A DNA stretch of 64,000 bases from Cucumis sativus. Lineage: Eukaryota > Streptophyta > Magnoliopsida > Cucurbitales > Cucurbitaceae. The notes under the pieces are model-generated. The model made no database searches and had not been told where the DNA came from. It saw nothing but the letters and a program-made list of their open reading frames with translations. The DNA is taken from contig NW_022279580.1 of the NCBI RefSeq assembly GCF_000004075.3, positions 62,001-126,000 of the forward strand. Direction: 5' to 3'. A program made the position numbers and the translations under genes. Of this stretch, positions 21,904-35,335 are shown piece by piece (the first letter of the stretch is position 1; each line of letters begins with the position of its first letter).

Positions 21904-22783
21904 CTACTTCATGCAAGTTTGATAACATCCTTTATAACAACTCTCTGATTTTTCCAGGTCTGCCAAATTCATAAAGAAAAAAAATACAATTAAAGGAAGG
22001 ACAATCACCCATCAAAACTAGATAAAATAATTAAAGTAAGCGACCAAATTTTAGTATATATATGAATACTGCTACTAAACTCCTAATGATTGTGAGTTTG
22101 ATCCAAATAAAAACTTTGTATATGAATACTACTCTAATTGAATGTTACTCATGACTAGAATAACCTCTAATGACCTTTCATGCTCAATGCATGTAAGCAA
22201 ACAATGTCTTCCCCAACGAATTATCCTCATTATGAAAATGTTTGCCAACACTACTATTAGTGCTTAAAATACAAAAGAAATATCAAAATTAACACCAATG
22301 GACCTAAAAGCTCTTTTTTTCTTTTTCTTTTTTTGATAAAAAAGAAAGGATAGTGTCAATCAGAGAGTCGAGCAGAATATCTCAACTAGAATGTGACATT
22401 CATAGATATAGTCAAAACAACTATGTGAAAGGGGCAATATTATAGAAGCTAATATAAGAAAAAAACCAGAGCAAAGATCTCTCAGAATAGCATTTAGATT
22501 GAGACATCAGAAACCAAAAAAAACTTAAAGGATTAAAATAAGTATATTAACTTTGTCCAACAATGTAAAAGAATAAAATAGGTACTCCAAGAGTACTAGA
22601 AATTAACTCACTCGGGTTTTGCAGGGTGGAAATTTGGCTGCAGAGAGAAGCGGCACAACCAAGGTTGCAAAATTGACGAGCAGCATCCTCAGGGTTGGCA
22701 TTCGTAGCGGAATTTGTAATGGTTGATGTGGATCCTCCACCACATAAGCTAAGGATAATCAAGCAAATTACAAATGATTTCAT
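21904..22783 (-). CDS. Secreted thionin-like cysteine-rich peptide, gene 2 (two exons)
   Basis: Exon 1 is 22783-22612 and exon 2 is 21959-21904, with a 652-base intron (GTGAGT donor, TTGGCAG acceptor, phase 1). The 75-aa product differs from gene 1 only at residue 10 (Ile for Phe) in the signal peptide, so the predicted secreted peptide with cysteines 39, 43, 48, 65, 69 and 73 is the same. Exon 2 is base-identical to that of gene 1, while intron and flanks differ by scattered substitutions and indels. This could reflect a recent duplication or selection, and with 56 bases compared it cannot be decided. TATATATAA lies 58 bases upstream of the ATG. Function is inferred from signal peptide and cysteine pattern only. 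Confidence 0.85.
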
Positions 22784-22840
22784 TTTTTCTCAATTTCAAT
22801 TTCTTCTTATGTTTTTTCTTCTTTTTCTTATGGTTCAAAT

Positions 22841-22849
22841 TTATATATA
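22841..22849 (-). promoter_or_regulatory. TATA box of thionin-like gene 2
   Basis: TATATATAA on the minus strand, 58-66 bases before the ATG. It is a closer match to the plant consensus than gene 1's TATATACA, so expression of the two copies could differ. Confidence 0.65.
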
Positions 22850-24972
22850 GTTAAGCGCTTGATTTTATAGAAAATAAGATTGAGTAAAATTAACTATAGA
22901 GAGAAAAATAAAATTAAGTACTCTTTATCAAAACCACAAATCGAATTGAGGATGAAACAGTATTCATGGCGATACTATCGAAAAACTAATGACTCACGAT
23001 GACACACTGCCACGCTTCCCTTGATCACCTCACATTTTTTTTTGACTAATTTAACTTCCTCTTATGGCTTAAAATGCCTTTCACGTTAAAGCCCTACCAA
23101 TGTGGAAGATCTCATTTGTAGTTTACAAAATTGCCATTACACAAATTATATCTTTGACATTTTCAACCGATTTTTTTAGTTGTAAATATAACAAATAGAA
23201 ACACATACATATATAGACCTAGACCTAGTAATAGGAGTATACATTGTCATATTTACTTTTCATAATTTTACTATACGCTTAAATCAGTAAACCTGGAAGT
23301 GATCTCTATTGTAATTGTTTATTTATTTACTTTTCGATAGAACACGATCCTTTACTTAATTTGCCGAGTTATTATTCGACACCAAGAGTTTTATTAGTAT
23401 AAAACACATGGCTCAACTGACATCTGATATGTGTTAGCGATCATGACGTTTATGACTTGAATCACTGCACCTGCAACATATTCTCTCCAATTACTAATTT
23501 AATATCAAATCAATTAGTATAAAATGAGATAGTTGATGTCACAATTAGTATAAAAGATATTATATTCGATCAAGGACTCGTGACCTTAAATAGGCTTTAT
23601 ATTTTGGATTAAGTTGAAAATCACCCACATTGAAAATATAATTTTGTTAAAGAAATCAACAATGAATTATCGAATTACAAAAAACGTGTGGAGAAATCGA
23701 CGTACATATCTATTTGTGGTTTACTAACAGTGTCATAGCTACATCTACGAGATAGAGAAGACACATGTTTTGGAGAAAATCTTTTCTTAGTACAAATTAA
23801 ATTGTGCCTCTATACTTTGTTGTTCGTAGCACCACATGTAACAAATTCAAGGCATTTTATCAATTTGTATATCTTTCAATTACTTTACTTTCACAATCCA
23901 ATTGATGTATGGTAGAAAAAGCTAGCTCATGTAGTTATGATCTAATATGATGATTAAGTTAGAAATTAAGTATCTTAGCCCTTTCAACGTTTGTTATTTT
24001 ATATACATTTTTCATTTTATTATAACTAATAATTTTCACTCTTTTATAAAAAAACCTCCTCCTCCATAAAAATATAAAAATAAACTTATTAAAAGTTATT
24101 TTATTAAAATAAACTTATTGAAAATTTTCCTCCCTTCCCTTCTCGTTTTATCTCCCTCTTTCTCTCCACCAAACCTTCACATCGTTTTCTCCATCTCCAT
24201 CGGCCGCGGCTCACAACTCTTCATCTCTCCACCGATTGTCGACATAATCCACGACTCTCCATCTCCACGACACTCTCTCCATTTTCGGATGGCCAACCAC
24301 ATAGACTCTAACCCACAACACTCCATCTCTACACCAGTTGCCAACCCACAACCAGGACTCTCTATCTCCACCGACCACCGACCACCGACCGTCGACCTTC
24401 AACCCCCACAACTCTCCATCTTCGTGCAATTCTCGCCATTTTGGAGTTCTTTTGCTTGTTTACTTATTTGATCAATTAGTTATTTTGTTTTTCTCATTTT
24501 GAATTCACTACAAGAAATTTATGATTCAATGGCAAAGTTTTAGTGGCGCAAGTTATTTTTGTTAGTAAAAGTTCGTTTGTAAAGAAGCAAAAAAAAATGT
24601 CACAAAAAATTATTATTAGTGTCACATTTTTAATCCACGTCACTAAAAGAATTAGTAACACACATAAATAATGTAATTAAAATCTATATAGTTTTAGAAA
24701 CAAACTTAAATGTTGCTGAAAAACTTCAAACTTTCACCCTTACTTTCAATTTCCCTAAACTTTTTTTAAAGAAATTGTTAAATATATATTCTCTTTGTAT
24801 CTTCCCCTTTCTCTCCTCAAGAAAACTCTTCCCAAAACCCCTACCTTTTAAAAACTTTCTTTTATAAAAATACCTTTTCTTTTTTTAATTTCTCCCTCTT
24901 TTCCCCTTCCCTAAAATTCCCCCACTTTTCCAATCTCCCTTTCCCCCACCCACCCCCGATTTCATCTTAACC

Positions 24973-25692
24973 ATGCCACTTAACCATGCCATTGTTGGGA
25001 ATGATAAGATAATTCGCTTGGCAAATGGGTTTGTACAGCTTAATGATTTGAGCTTTAGTGACAATTCAAGTTGGACCAAAACTAAGAAGTTTAGATTGGG
25101 AGTGAAATTTGTGGATGACGAAATCAAAACTAAGTTTCCAAGAATTGAGGGAGCTATCTCCGAACCTTTTAGAGTGATGGATCAGCGTGGTGAAGGTATG
25201 CCTTTTTTTTTTCTCAAATGCAAAGTTCTTTTTAAGTGAAAATATCATTCTCTGGAGATCCCTTTTTGAGACTTATTTTATATTTTTATATATATCTTAG
25301 TCCTTCCAATGGCCGTATTTCATTCAGATTCCCTTTAGTCCTTATATTTTTAGATCAAAGTTGGTGAATATATTCAAACCTTTTTTTGTTTTCTGTTTAT
25401 TATGATGCATAAGGGTACAAGAAACACCACCCTCCAAGTAGGGGAGATAAAATCTGGCGATTAGAAGGAATTGCCAAAAATGGTGCATATCTCCAACGCT
25501 TGTCCTCCAACGAAATAAAAAATGTGGATGATTTTTTGAAGACTTATAAACAAAAGGGTTCTACTTACCTGAAACAGGTATACGTATGACAAAAGATAAT
25601 AATAATTCGAAGTTGTTAATTTCACATAACCATTTTATGCAGTTTTGTATATGCAGCTACTTGGTGAGAAAGTCTCTATCGGCGAACAGAAG
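24973..25692 (+). pseudogene. Captured CBP60-like gene fragment (unit 3)
   Basis: Exons at 24973-25195, 25414-25577 and from 25657, with the same sequence and splice sites as unit 1. A gypsy LTR fragment follows to about 26010. Confidence 0.75.
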
Positions 25693-26177
25693 AAGAAGAG
25701 AGGAAAAGGAGGGTGGGCGGCGGCTGGGTAGAAAAGAAAAGAAAACTGAAAGAAGGAGCAGAGGGGGGTTTGCGCGCGGGAGGAAGAAGGAAGGAAAAAA
25801 AAAATTCTTTTCTTTTCTTTTTTCTATTTACCTTTTCTCTTATTTAATATAATAACTAATAATAATAATAATAATAAATATATAGTATTATTATTATTAT
25901 AACATTTCTAATCCCCTTTCTCCCTTAACTTCTTTTCTAAAAAAAAAAAATCTTCAAATTAAAATGCAATTTAATTTAAAAGTAAGATACCTTAGAGTTC
26001 GGGGTGTTATAATAATACTAAATTATTGGTCATTTTTTGTTGTGTAACTATTGGTTGGAGAGTTTATTTTGTTGATGAATATGTTTTATTGAAATGAATG
26101 TACGTAATGAAAAAAACAGAAAATGGAACATTTTGTATATTAAATATATTAATAAATGCTATACATGATGTTAAATA

Positions 26178-26690
26178 TATGTCAAGTATACTATCGTACT
26201 TAAATCACATATACAATTTTACTTTGACGGATAAATAGCGTCAAGTATACTATCTTACTTGACGAGTAAATAGTATCAAGTATATTATCTTACTTGACAT
26301 GTAAATAGTGTCAAGCATATGATCTTACTTGACATGTAAATAATATCAAGAATACGATCCTACTTGACGTGCAAAACTCGTCAAGTATAGGACTCTACTT
26401 GACACGTAAAAGGTGTCATGTATATAACCTCACTTGACACGTAAAAGGTGTCATGTATATAACCTCACTCGACACGTAAAAGGTGTCATGTATATAACCT
26501 CACTTGACACATAAAAGGTGTCATGTATATAACCTCACTTGACACATAATAAGCGTCAAGTGTGATAGATTACTTGACGTTAATACAATGTCAAGTAACT
26601 GTATACTTGACGATTTTCTAGTGTATAGTAATGTGACTATACCTAACAGTCCATTACTTGACGCTTTTAAAAACGTCAAGTAAGCCAATT
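26178..26690. repeat. ACTTGAC minisatellite (unit 3)
   Basis: Palindromic array with four aaaggtgtcatgtatataac units, one carrying cactcgac instead of cacttgac. That variant is shared with unit 4 and not unit 1. Confidence 0.85.
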
Positions 26691-26702
26691 TTGGTAGTAG
26701 TG

Positions 26703-28189
26703 ATTTCAAATTGAGAATATAAATTTTCAAATTGATAATAAATATAAACACTATGTGATCATGACGTGGTCGCGAGACTAACTTCAGAATTTGCAGTTTC
26801 AAGAAGTTATCTAAAGAGATACAAATTTAAGCTTTTACCTTAGTTTATTTACAATTTTCCCTAATTGTTTTCCATTTTCAAAATTCTATATATTTCTTGT
26901 CTTTTATTTACACTTAAGACCTAAATGTTTTGCTTATTGAATTTTTTTCTTTGATGGTTTTTGTGATATATTGATGGTTCTTTGTAGGAAAAACATCACC
27001 CTCATAGTTTTACTTTTATAGGAATGGTTCCTTAGATTCTTGTCAACATGTTTATGTATGCTTCCTTGATAGTGACTTCTAGATTCTTCCTTTGTAGTTA
27101 GCTCAACAGGAAGGGATTTCTTCAAAACAATTACTAGCTAGATGCAACTAGAGTGGCTAAAAGCTGAGATTCTCGAGATACTTTTAGCTACTGTAGTTGT
27201 CAATCTAGCTGGAACAAAGGATTTGGATATATATATTTTCAAAACTAATTTCACTTCAGGTTTTTTATTGTTTATTTGTCATGAGATTATTGGTGTTCTA
27301 TTTTTCAATGTTTGTCTGTTTTGTAGGTTTAATCATGATCTAAGGTCAGTTGCCAATATTATACAAACTTCACATATATGGTTCATATGTTTAACTGATC
27401 TTAAGCAAAATATTATTTTCTTTTTTCTTTATTTCTTGGTGACAGGTGTTTGCTATCATTTGTGATTGTGTATTCTACCATGGTGGTGACTCCTGAAGAA
27501 TATCTTTCGTTTGACTCCATAGTAAGTAACTATAATTTTGCTGGCACATCATGCCAAATATTTTCATTCATGCATCCTATCTTCTTTATGATTTTTAGGT
27601 TGAATTATAACATTTGTATAACGTGAAACAATTTATCTTGTAGGAACTAGCTAAACATGAAAAAGTTTGGGGATATTGCATTCAGGGACAAGGATTATAA
27701 AAATGGTCATAATTGAGTACTACTCAAAGGTGCTTTCTACGCTCTTAACTTCATAGCTTTGATATATTGTTACAATATGGATAACATAACGACTAATTCT
27801 CAAAGTCGTTGAAATTCAGGATTTTGTTTTTTGTTCATGTCAATGCATGGTTAACATTATGACCATTTTTGAAACTGCATCTAATATCAATGATGTCAGT
27901 TCCTTCTGGTAACTTCAACCCAACTAGTATCACAATGTAAAATTGGGTTTTTTACCTCCCACTTGTTCTTCCTGTGAAATCATGCTCATAAAAGTTACTC
28001 ATTTGTTTACTTTCTCAGGGGTATCGCTATAAAAAGAAGATTTTTCAGAAGGTAAGCACTTTGTTTGCCTTTGGGCCTGTATAATCGATGATGATGTTTT
28101 CGATTGTAGTATTGCCCATTAAAAGTCACATAGATAAAAGTCACGATTACAACTTAAAACATGGGTAGAGTTGTCAAATGAACTATAAT
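26703..28189. other. Gene-like stretch, unassigned (unit 3)
   Basis: Copy of 2888-4373 with the same candidate splice sites. The 107-aa frame at 27142-27465 spans what look like intronic T-rich tracts and is probably not a real protein. Confidence 0.4.
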
Positions 28190-31100
28190 CACTAGAAGAA
28201 AATTTGTCTACTATGACAGTTATATATCTCACAAAATGAATGGGAAAATAAAAAACTATCACAAAATAGAAAATTCGCGTCTTTGGCGGGAAAAGACAGA
28301 ATTTTTTGAAAAACACTTTTCGCGACAGTTATTTAATGTCATAGAATGTTACCATTAAAAAATTTATTATTTTATATTTAAAAAATTAAAATTACATATT
28401 TGTATTTTTAAAAAAACACAATTTCCCCTTCTAATTTTTCCCCAAAATTTTTCCCCAATTTTTTCCTCCCATCCGCGCTCGTTCTCTCCTAAATTACCCC
28501 CATTCCTTCCGTCCGCGTTTCTCCCCATTCCGGCCATCTTAAGTCTCGTCACCACCACTGCCCCCTCCTGCCCGTCCGTTCAAATCTCCTCCTCCTCGCC
28601 ACCACCACCCCGTCGCCACCACCCCCGTCTTCTCCAAACCTCTGCAATCAACCTGAAGCTTCAAATTGTGGACGTCGGTCGTCACCCCTTAGCCGGTAAG
28701 CTTCTCTTCCTTATCTCTTTCTCTCCTCTCTCTATGAAGTTCTTCTTTGTCTCCATGGGATTGTTTTGTGAGTTTCAGTTTTTCCCAATTTCAGTCATTA
28801 ATCGTTGAATTTTCATTATATGACCTTAATTCGTTCTTGCAACTACATGAGATTATTTTGTGAGTTTGAGTTATGCCTAATTTCTGTTTTCTAATTGTTG
28901 ATTTCTCTTGAATTTTAATTTCTGGCAGTGTACTGTGGTACAATCTAAAATTTGTCTAATTACTTGTACAATGTAAACCAAACTACTTATACAAACCTAC
29001 CTAATAAGCTAACTAAAGACAAACTATTGTTATAATTAATTGTCAACTAATTCCCTTCATCATTCATCATGTCTGTAAAGGAAATTGTCCTTCAATTGAG
29101 TGTAAAACTTGAAATAACAAAGGTTTTATGCTAATTGGGGGGAGAAGTTTCCTTCAAGATGGTTCCATCACTAAGCTGGTAATGAGACAACCTTTTAAAT
29201 TAATGTAACAAATTCCATTAGTTTTCATCATGCCATTCGAGTGGTTCGTTTAATAGCGACCAAAAGTCTTTAAAACTGTCAAAGTCGACAAAATCCAATA
29301 GGGGAGGTCTAAATTGACTCAAGTCTTAAGAGAATGTTTCATGGTATTTGAGTGTTAATAGGTGGATTTGTTTCTCTAAATCTTAAGTATAATGTTTCTT
29401 TCTCAATGATTGTTTACGAGGAACATTTGATTTTGGGCATTTCTTTTCATATAGCACATTTTTGTTATAAATTCAAAAGTTTGATCTTTCATTAGAAGGA
29501 GAAAAATCAGCATCATATTTAGATAAGAATTTGATGAACTCTGATATATAGATGTGAGAACTTATGGGTGGATTGAAATGCTGAACAATACCGCTCATGT
29601 ATTTGGTTTTGAAATTTAGAGGATCATTGGAGTTATGAAGTATTCTTTAGTATACTTTTAAGACTAAGCTAAAAACCAGCTGTTAGGACTAAGTTTGATG
29701 TTGACTACAATAATTTCTTCGTATATATAGTTACGATATTTTCTTTAGTATATATAATTTTGATGTTGATTATCTATTTTGCAAAATATACTTTTGTGTG
29801 TCTATGTGTGACGCTTTTCCTACCACAATCGTTTCCAATACAGCTAGAAAATTCCAAAATGGTATGAAATAAATTATTAAGTACTTTGAGGATTATCTAC
29901 CGTTCTGAAAGTTTGAGTTTTAAAAGTTGTTGCCCATAATCTCTTTTGTAATCAGGTTTATTTCGAGGCCAACTTAGACCTCTAAACAATGGACAAGTCA
30001 TGGATGACCCAAAATAGGATGTCAAGAGAATATGATTTAGGAGTCGAAAGGTTCATTAAATTTGGGTTGAGTCATGCCAAAAGTCTTAATTCAATTAGAT
30101 GTTCATGTTTGAATTACGGCAATCGTTTACTTAAGGATGTCTCAAAAGTTCGGTATCATTTGTATGCCAATGAATTGATAAGAGTTACAAGGTATGGTTC
30201 TTGCATGGTGAAGAATTGAACTCAGATAACGTTACCAACACGATGGAAAATACAGTGGATGAAACTGATGAAAATGACGATTTATTTATACAATTAATAT
30301 GGTTCAATCTGTTCAAGAACAATCTTGTAATGCATCAAATACCTTCGACACTATGTTTGATGACGTGAAGAAACCCTTATACCCAGGATGTAAGAAATTC
30401 ACAAAGTTATCAGCCCTCGTGAGATTGTATAACCTGAAGGTTAGGTATGGTTGAACTAACACTAGCTTCTCTGAATTGTTGTCCATAATAAGTGATCTAT
30501 TACCTGATAACAATGAAATTCCATGTTCTTTGTACGAAGCGAAGAAAACACTTGGTGCCCTAGGACTGAGTTACCAAAAAATTGATGCATGCCCTAATGA
30601 TTGTTGCTTGTACAGAAAAGAATATGAAAAGATGACCAAGTGCCCTAAGTGTGGTTTGTCAAGGTGAAATATCGCTAAGAACTCAAAAAAGGAAAAAGTG
30701 GTGTGGTTGCTAAGCAGATGTGGTACTTTCCAATAATTCCAAGATTTATAAGAATGTTCAAGAGATCTGAAAATGCTAAGAACTTGCGTTGGCATGCGAT
30801 AGATAGACAAGTTGATGGTATTTTGAGACACCCGGCTGACACTCCATCATGGAGGTTGATAGACCACATGTGGCCAACCTTTGGGTTAGAACCGAGAAAT
30901 CTCCGTTTGGGTTTGTTTACTGATAGAATTAACCCATTTGGAGATATGTTGACGATGTACATTTGTTGGCCCATCATCACTACAATATACAACCTTCCAC
31001 CATGGCTGTGTATGAGAAGAAAATATTTGATGTTGACAATGTTAATATCAGGTCCAAAGCAACCGGGATACGATATCAATACGTACTTAGCACCTTTAAT

Positions 31101-31962
31101 TCATGACCTACAAATGTTGTGGACAGATGGAGTTCGTTGTTTCGATGCATATAAGGAAGAATATTTCACACTGCGGGCTGTCTTATTGTGGACCATCAAC
31201 GATTTTTCAGCATACGGTAATCTATGCGGTTTTAGTGTGAAAGGATATAAGGCTTGTCCAATATGTGGAGACGAGACTACTTCAATAAGATTGCAACATG
31301 GAAAAAGAATGTCATACATGGGACACATGAAGTATTTGCCAAGACATCATCCATACAGATTACAAAAAAAAAAAAAAATTAATGGGAAGCAAGAGCATGA
31401 AATTCCTCCACAACCCTCGTCGAGGGAGGCCATGTACCTTAAGATGAAAGACATGATATTTTCATGTGGGAAGAAGTGTGGGAAGACCGTGCATAATGAA
31501 GGTGACAATGACTATGGAAAAGAAAACCTGATTTTTTTCAACTACCATATTGGAAACACTTGCATGTTCGACACTGTTTAGACATAATGCATATTGAAAA
31601 AAATGTATGCATGAACATAGTGGGCACCTTACTTGATATACCAGGAAAAAGTAAGGATGGGATGAATACTAGACTTGACTTGGTTGAAATGAAAATTAGA
31701 CAAGAATTGGCACCAATGTTTACTGGTAATAGAACTTATATCCCTGCGGCATGTTATACACTGTCAAAAGAAGAGAATTATCGGTTTTGCAAGACTTTGT
31801 CAGAAATTAAAGTTCCAGAAGGTTATTCAGCAAATATTAGTAGTCGTGTCTCTTTGGATGACTTAAAACTGACCGGCCTTAAGTCGCACGACTGTCATGT
31901 TTTAATGCAACAACTGCTTCCAATTGCAATACGTTCAGTCCTACGGAAGAATGTGAGGTACA
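28190..31962 (+). mobile_element. CACTA (En/Spm) transposon, 5' portion (unit 3)
   Basis: Copy of 4374-8092: the left terminus CACTAGAAGAAAATTTG follows AAT, and the right part is lost at gtgaggtaca (31962). A duplicated 'ttttgtgagttt' segment near 28740 differs from unit 1. Confidence 0.85.
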
Positions 31963-32168
31963 CTAAAAACCCACAAACTGTCCTCTCCCCGTTGAAGTCG
32001 AAACCGGCCGAACGCCCAAACTCCATCTGCAAGGTTGCCGACTGTTCATGTCGTCTGATCTCTTCTCCTCGTTCCGTACTGCCGCGAGTCATCCCGAATT
32101 GTCGTGACCCTCTGTCGTCGTTCGTCCCAATTCGTGAAGTCGCCGGATCGGTTCTACAGCTTGTGTGA
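29989..32168 (+). pseudogene. TNP2-type CACTA transposase, broken and fused to LTR (unit 3)
   Basis: The start MDKSWMTQNRMSREYDLGVE is intact here (TGG at codon 5), but frameshifts follow near 30168 and in the 30400-30700 region. The main TNP2 frame (30703-31581) is broken by a one-base loss at about 31513 (gactatggaaaag against gactattggaaaag). The frame resumes at 31560-32168, which runs from RHCLDIMHIEKNVCMNIVG through the LTR junction at 31962. It is non-functional for the same reasons as the unit 1 copy. Confidence 0.85.
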
Positions 32169-33599
32169 TTTTTTTATTCGTACACTGCTGCAACTTTTAC
32201 CTTGTCGTGTGTTGCCAAAATTGTTGTTGGTAAGGATGAATTGGGGATTTAATTTTTTCTTGGCTATTGATAAATTATATTGTTGGATCTAATTGCTTGG
32301 AGAAACACTTCATCCTTAAGGTACTAATTGAGGTTAGTGAGCGGATACTTGGGTTGTAATAGGTTGAGTTGGATTTGTCTCCCCATTTGAGGTGGTAAGT
32401 GACAACTCACTTTTGGTTGAGTTGGATAGATTATTTGAAGATGCTAACATTCTATTTATTTATGTTTAGGATTTGATTGTTGGAATTAGTTTGATCAAGG
32501 ATTTTGCATAAAATCAAGGTAAGGATTCCTACTATTGGACTCAACGATGAAATTGAGATGTATTTTCTGCATGGACCCCGCTAAACTGGGATGGACTGAC
32601 TGATATGAAAATCTTATATTTAATTGCCTGTCTAGCTGTACGAAATTTTGTTGAACTTAAATGAACTGATTGATACGTATACTTGGTTGGTTATGACGAT
32701 AGAATTGATTAAGTTATGGTTTGTTGGTTGTTATGTTAGGGCATAGGTAATGTCCTATAATTGATGAACTAATCTGAATTGACTGAAGTAAGAAGAGCGA
32801 TGCTTGGGTGTAAATTTATTCATTGAAGAATCGTTATAATAATGTTGACTAGGTGTTGGATTGCATAAATTGACTGTAAACGTGTTGAACTCAGAGAATT
32901 AAATAGTGGTAACTTGAACTGCAAGAATTTGATTGATTGATTAAAAATGTTAGATTGTGACTGAGGGGACATTGTTAACTTTATCTATAGGGTAGTGTAC
33001 CTTGCAGGTGTCCTACGGGATCACCACCTGTTGTGCATTCTTCGGAAGCACTAGACTGATATGTGTTTTTTTACAGAACACTAGACTGATATGTACGTCC
33101 CTCGAGGCGTTAGACTGATTATGTGTATCCTACGGGATCACAAGACTGTGACTGTGCAAGGTACCCCGATAGGAAGTTAACAGTTTATTTTTCCCCTAAC
33201 GGGACCAATAGTTGGTCTCTTACTGAGTATGTTTATACTCACCCTTTTATGTTTAACTTTTCGGGCAAAGGTAACAAAGGTGGCAAACCGACGAGTGGCC
33301 GGAAGGAAGCGTGATCGCCATAGGGGACATTTTAAATTCGCTTCCGCTTGATGATTTATGTTTTTGTTTTGTTTTCGTACTTGAGACTGTGTAGAAAATT
33401 TGAGGTTTAACTGTATCCAAAAATCAGAAAATCATAAGTTTTTTTTTTCTTGAAAGTTTTGGTTATTTTAAACAGGGCCCAAACACAAATTTTGTTTTCT
33501 TGAGTTTTTAAATTTAATTGAATTTGGTACTTTGTGTAAACTCAAGTCTTTGTGTTAATTTAACGACTTTGACTTAGTTAGAAAAGTTGGGTCGTTACA
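31963..33599 (+). mobile_element. Ty3-gypsy LTR, 5'-truncated (unit 3)
   Basis: Copy of 8093-9728 with the same transposase junction. It ends gggtcgttaca before the primer-binding site. Confidence 0.8.
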
Positions 33600-33601
33600 G
33601 T

Positions 33602-33613
33602 TGGTATCAGAGC
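33602..33613 (+). other. Primer-binding site, iMet type
   Basis: TGGTATCAGAGC, the standard plant initiator-tRNA complement, two bases after the LTR end. Confidence 0.9.
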
Positions 33614-33831
33614 CTAAGTTTTAGGTTCTATAGACTGACTTACGATGTAAGTCTGTGTTTTGTGTCCCTATGGCTAATGCGACTCTTCGCCTCTCGTCAG
33701 GTATGCTTTATGCTTATATGTATTGTTTATTTGCATGACTTTGCCTAAGTTAAACTAGACTGTATGATGTACCTTATGATTAAGACTATTAAAAGAGAGT
33801 TGTTGGTGGATAATAGGAATTATGCCGCCAA

Positions 33832-34334
33832 AGAAAGGTGTTCGTAGAGGAGGTCGTGGAGGCCGGGGTAGAGGAGCAGTTCGTAATCAACCTGTTGAGG
33901 GTCAAGCTGAACAGTAAATTCCTACTGCACCAGTGACTCACACCGAGTTGGCTGCACTATTTACTCACATGGAGCCTTTTCACGGAGCTTATGACTGCTA
34001 TAGCTTAGAACCCGCAGGCACCCGTAGTTCCGCCTACACCAGTAGTTCCATTTGCACCAGTGGTTCCCCCTGTACCAGCAGCTCCACCTGCACCAGCAGC
34101 CCCTCCTGCATAGGGATTGGTTGCACAACAGCCACAGATACTACCGAACCAGCTTTCTGTCGAGGCGAAACACTTGAGAGACTTTAGGAAATATGACCCT
34201 CAGACGTTTGATGGGTCACTAGAGGATCCCAACAAAGCTGAGTTGTGGTTGTCCTCTGTGGACACCATATTTAATTACATGAGGTGTCTAGAGGAGCATA
34301 GGGTTCAGTGTGCTGCTTTTCTTATGAGGGATAG
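33832..34334 (+). pseudogene. Gypsy gag N-terminal fragment (unit 3)
   Basis: MPPKKGVRRGGRGGRGRGAV is in frame here, but TAA follows about 30 codons in. A stop also interrupts the proline/alanine linker (catagg at about 34110 for cacagg in unit 1). The gag domain start (LRDFRKYDPQTFDGSLEDP) is present. It is truncated at gtttaactgatc (34335). Confidence 0.8.
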
Positions 34335-35309
34335 GTTTAACTGATCTTAGGCGTGTAGGTTTCGAGAATTATTTTATGGTTTTATTTTCAAAAGAGAAAT
34401 TAGTGAACGAATATATAACAAAAATCCAACATAAAATGCATGCATGGATATTATTGATCATATAATACGATAAACCAAACCCTAGCATTTTACACTATTA
34501 GGTACAAACTTTTGAATTAACGAAATAAAATTTATTTGTGAGATTATTAACCATTAATCACTAATTCCACCGCAAACAGACACACTTAATCTACACTAAA
34601 ACAAAAATTGTGACAAAACATTTTATTCTCGAATAGCATAAAGAGAGAAACAATGATGTTTTTTTATTGCTCATGATCAACTACATTCAAAAGCATGAAT
34701 CTACATTTACATTAAAACAAAAAATGTGTTTAAAAATGAAATAATAGGCTTTTAAGCCAATGGTTTTCTTATTCGTATATGGTATTTTTATCTTGAAAAG
34801 TCAATCACGGTTCTTTTCTCCTCTCACCATACTTCATATTCCTTTTGTTAGCATCACTACTTCATGCAAGTTTGATAACATCCTTTATAACAACTCTCTG
34901 ATTTTTCCAGGTCTGCCAATTTCATAAAGAAAAAAAGAACAATTAAAAGAAGGATAATCAACCATTAAACTAGAGAAAATTATTAAAGTAAGCAACCAAA
35001 TTTTAGTATATATATGAATACTGCTACTAAACTCTCAATGATTGTGAGTTTTGATCTAGATAAGAAGTTTGTATATGAATACTACTCTAATTGAATGTTA
35101 GTCATGACTAGGATAACCTCTAATGACATTTCATGCTCAATGCATGTAAGCAAACAATGTCTTTCCCAACGAATTATCCTCATTATGAAAATGTTTGCCA
35201 ACATTACTATTAGTGCGTAAAATACAAAAGAAATATCAAAATTAACACCAATAAACCTAAAAGCTCTTTTTTTTTATATAAAAAAGAAAGGATAGTGTCA
35301 ATCAAAGAG

Positions 35310-35335
35310 TCGAGCATAATATCTCTAAGCACTCT
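35310..35335. other. Tandem-duplication breakpoint
   Basis: Unit 1-like intron sequence (gtcgagca.aatatct) changes without overlap longer than about 3 bases to ctaagcactctttttaaaaag, which is 17072 onward. Everything to the right repeats the order found right of 17073. It is the simplest position for the end-to-start join of a tandem duplication of about 18 kb. Confidence 0.75.

Larger units (their letters stand above)
12829..23781. repeat. Tandem segmental duplication, unit 2 (mosaic)
   Basis: The first 2.68 kb match unit 1 closely (offset 12827-12828). At 15505 an Ogre/Tat-type LTR begins. From 19097 a remnant of another unit starts. A junction at about 20590 jumps to the sequence after the gypsy fragment of unit 1 (10459), and 20601-23781 again parallels 10471-12828, with a 797-base insertion at 20771. 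The unit lacks the CACTA/gypsy block but keeps an intact thionin-like gene. Confidence 0.9.
24506..26702 (+). mobile_element. CACTA-like CBP60-carrying element (unit 3)
   Basis: Ends CACTACAAGAAA and TTGGTAGTAGTG with flanking ATT, as at 725-2887. It is longer by one 37-bp ACTTGAC unit. Confidence 0.55.
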
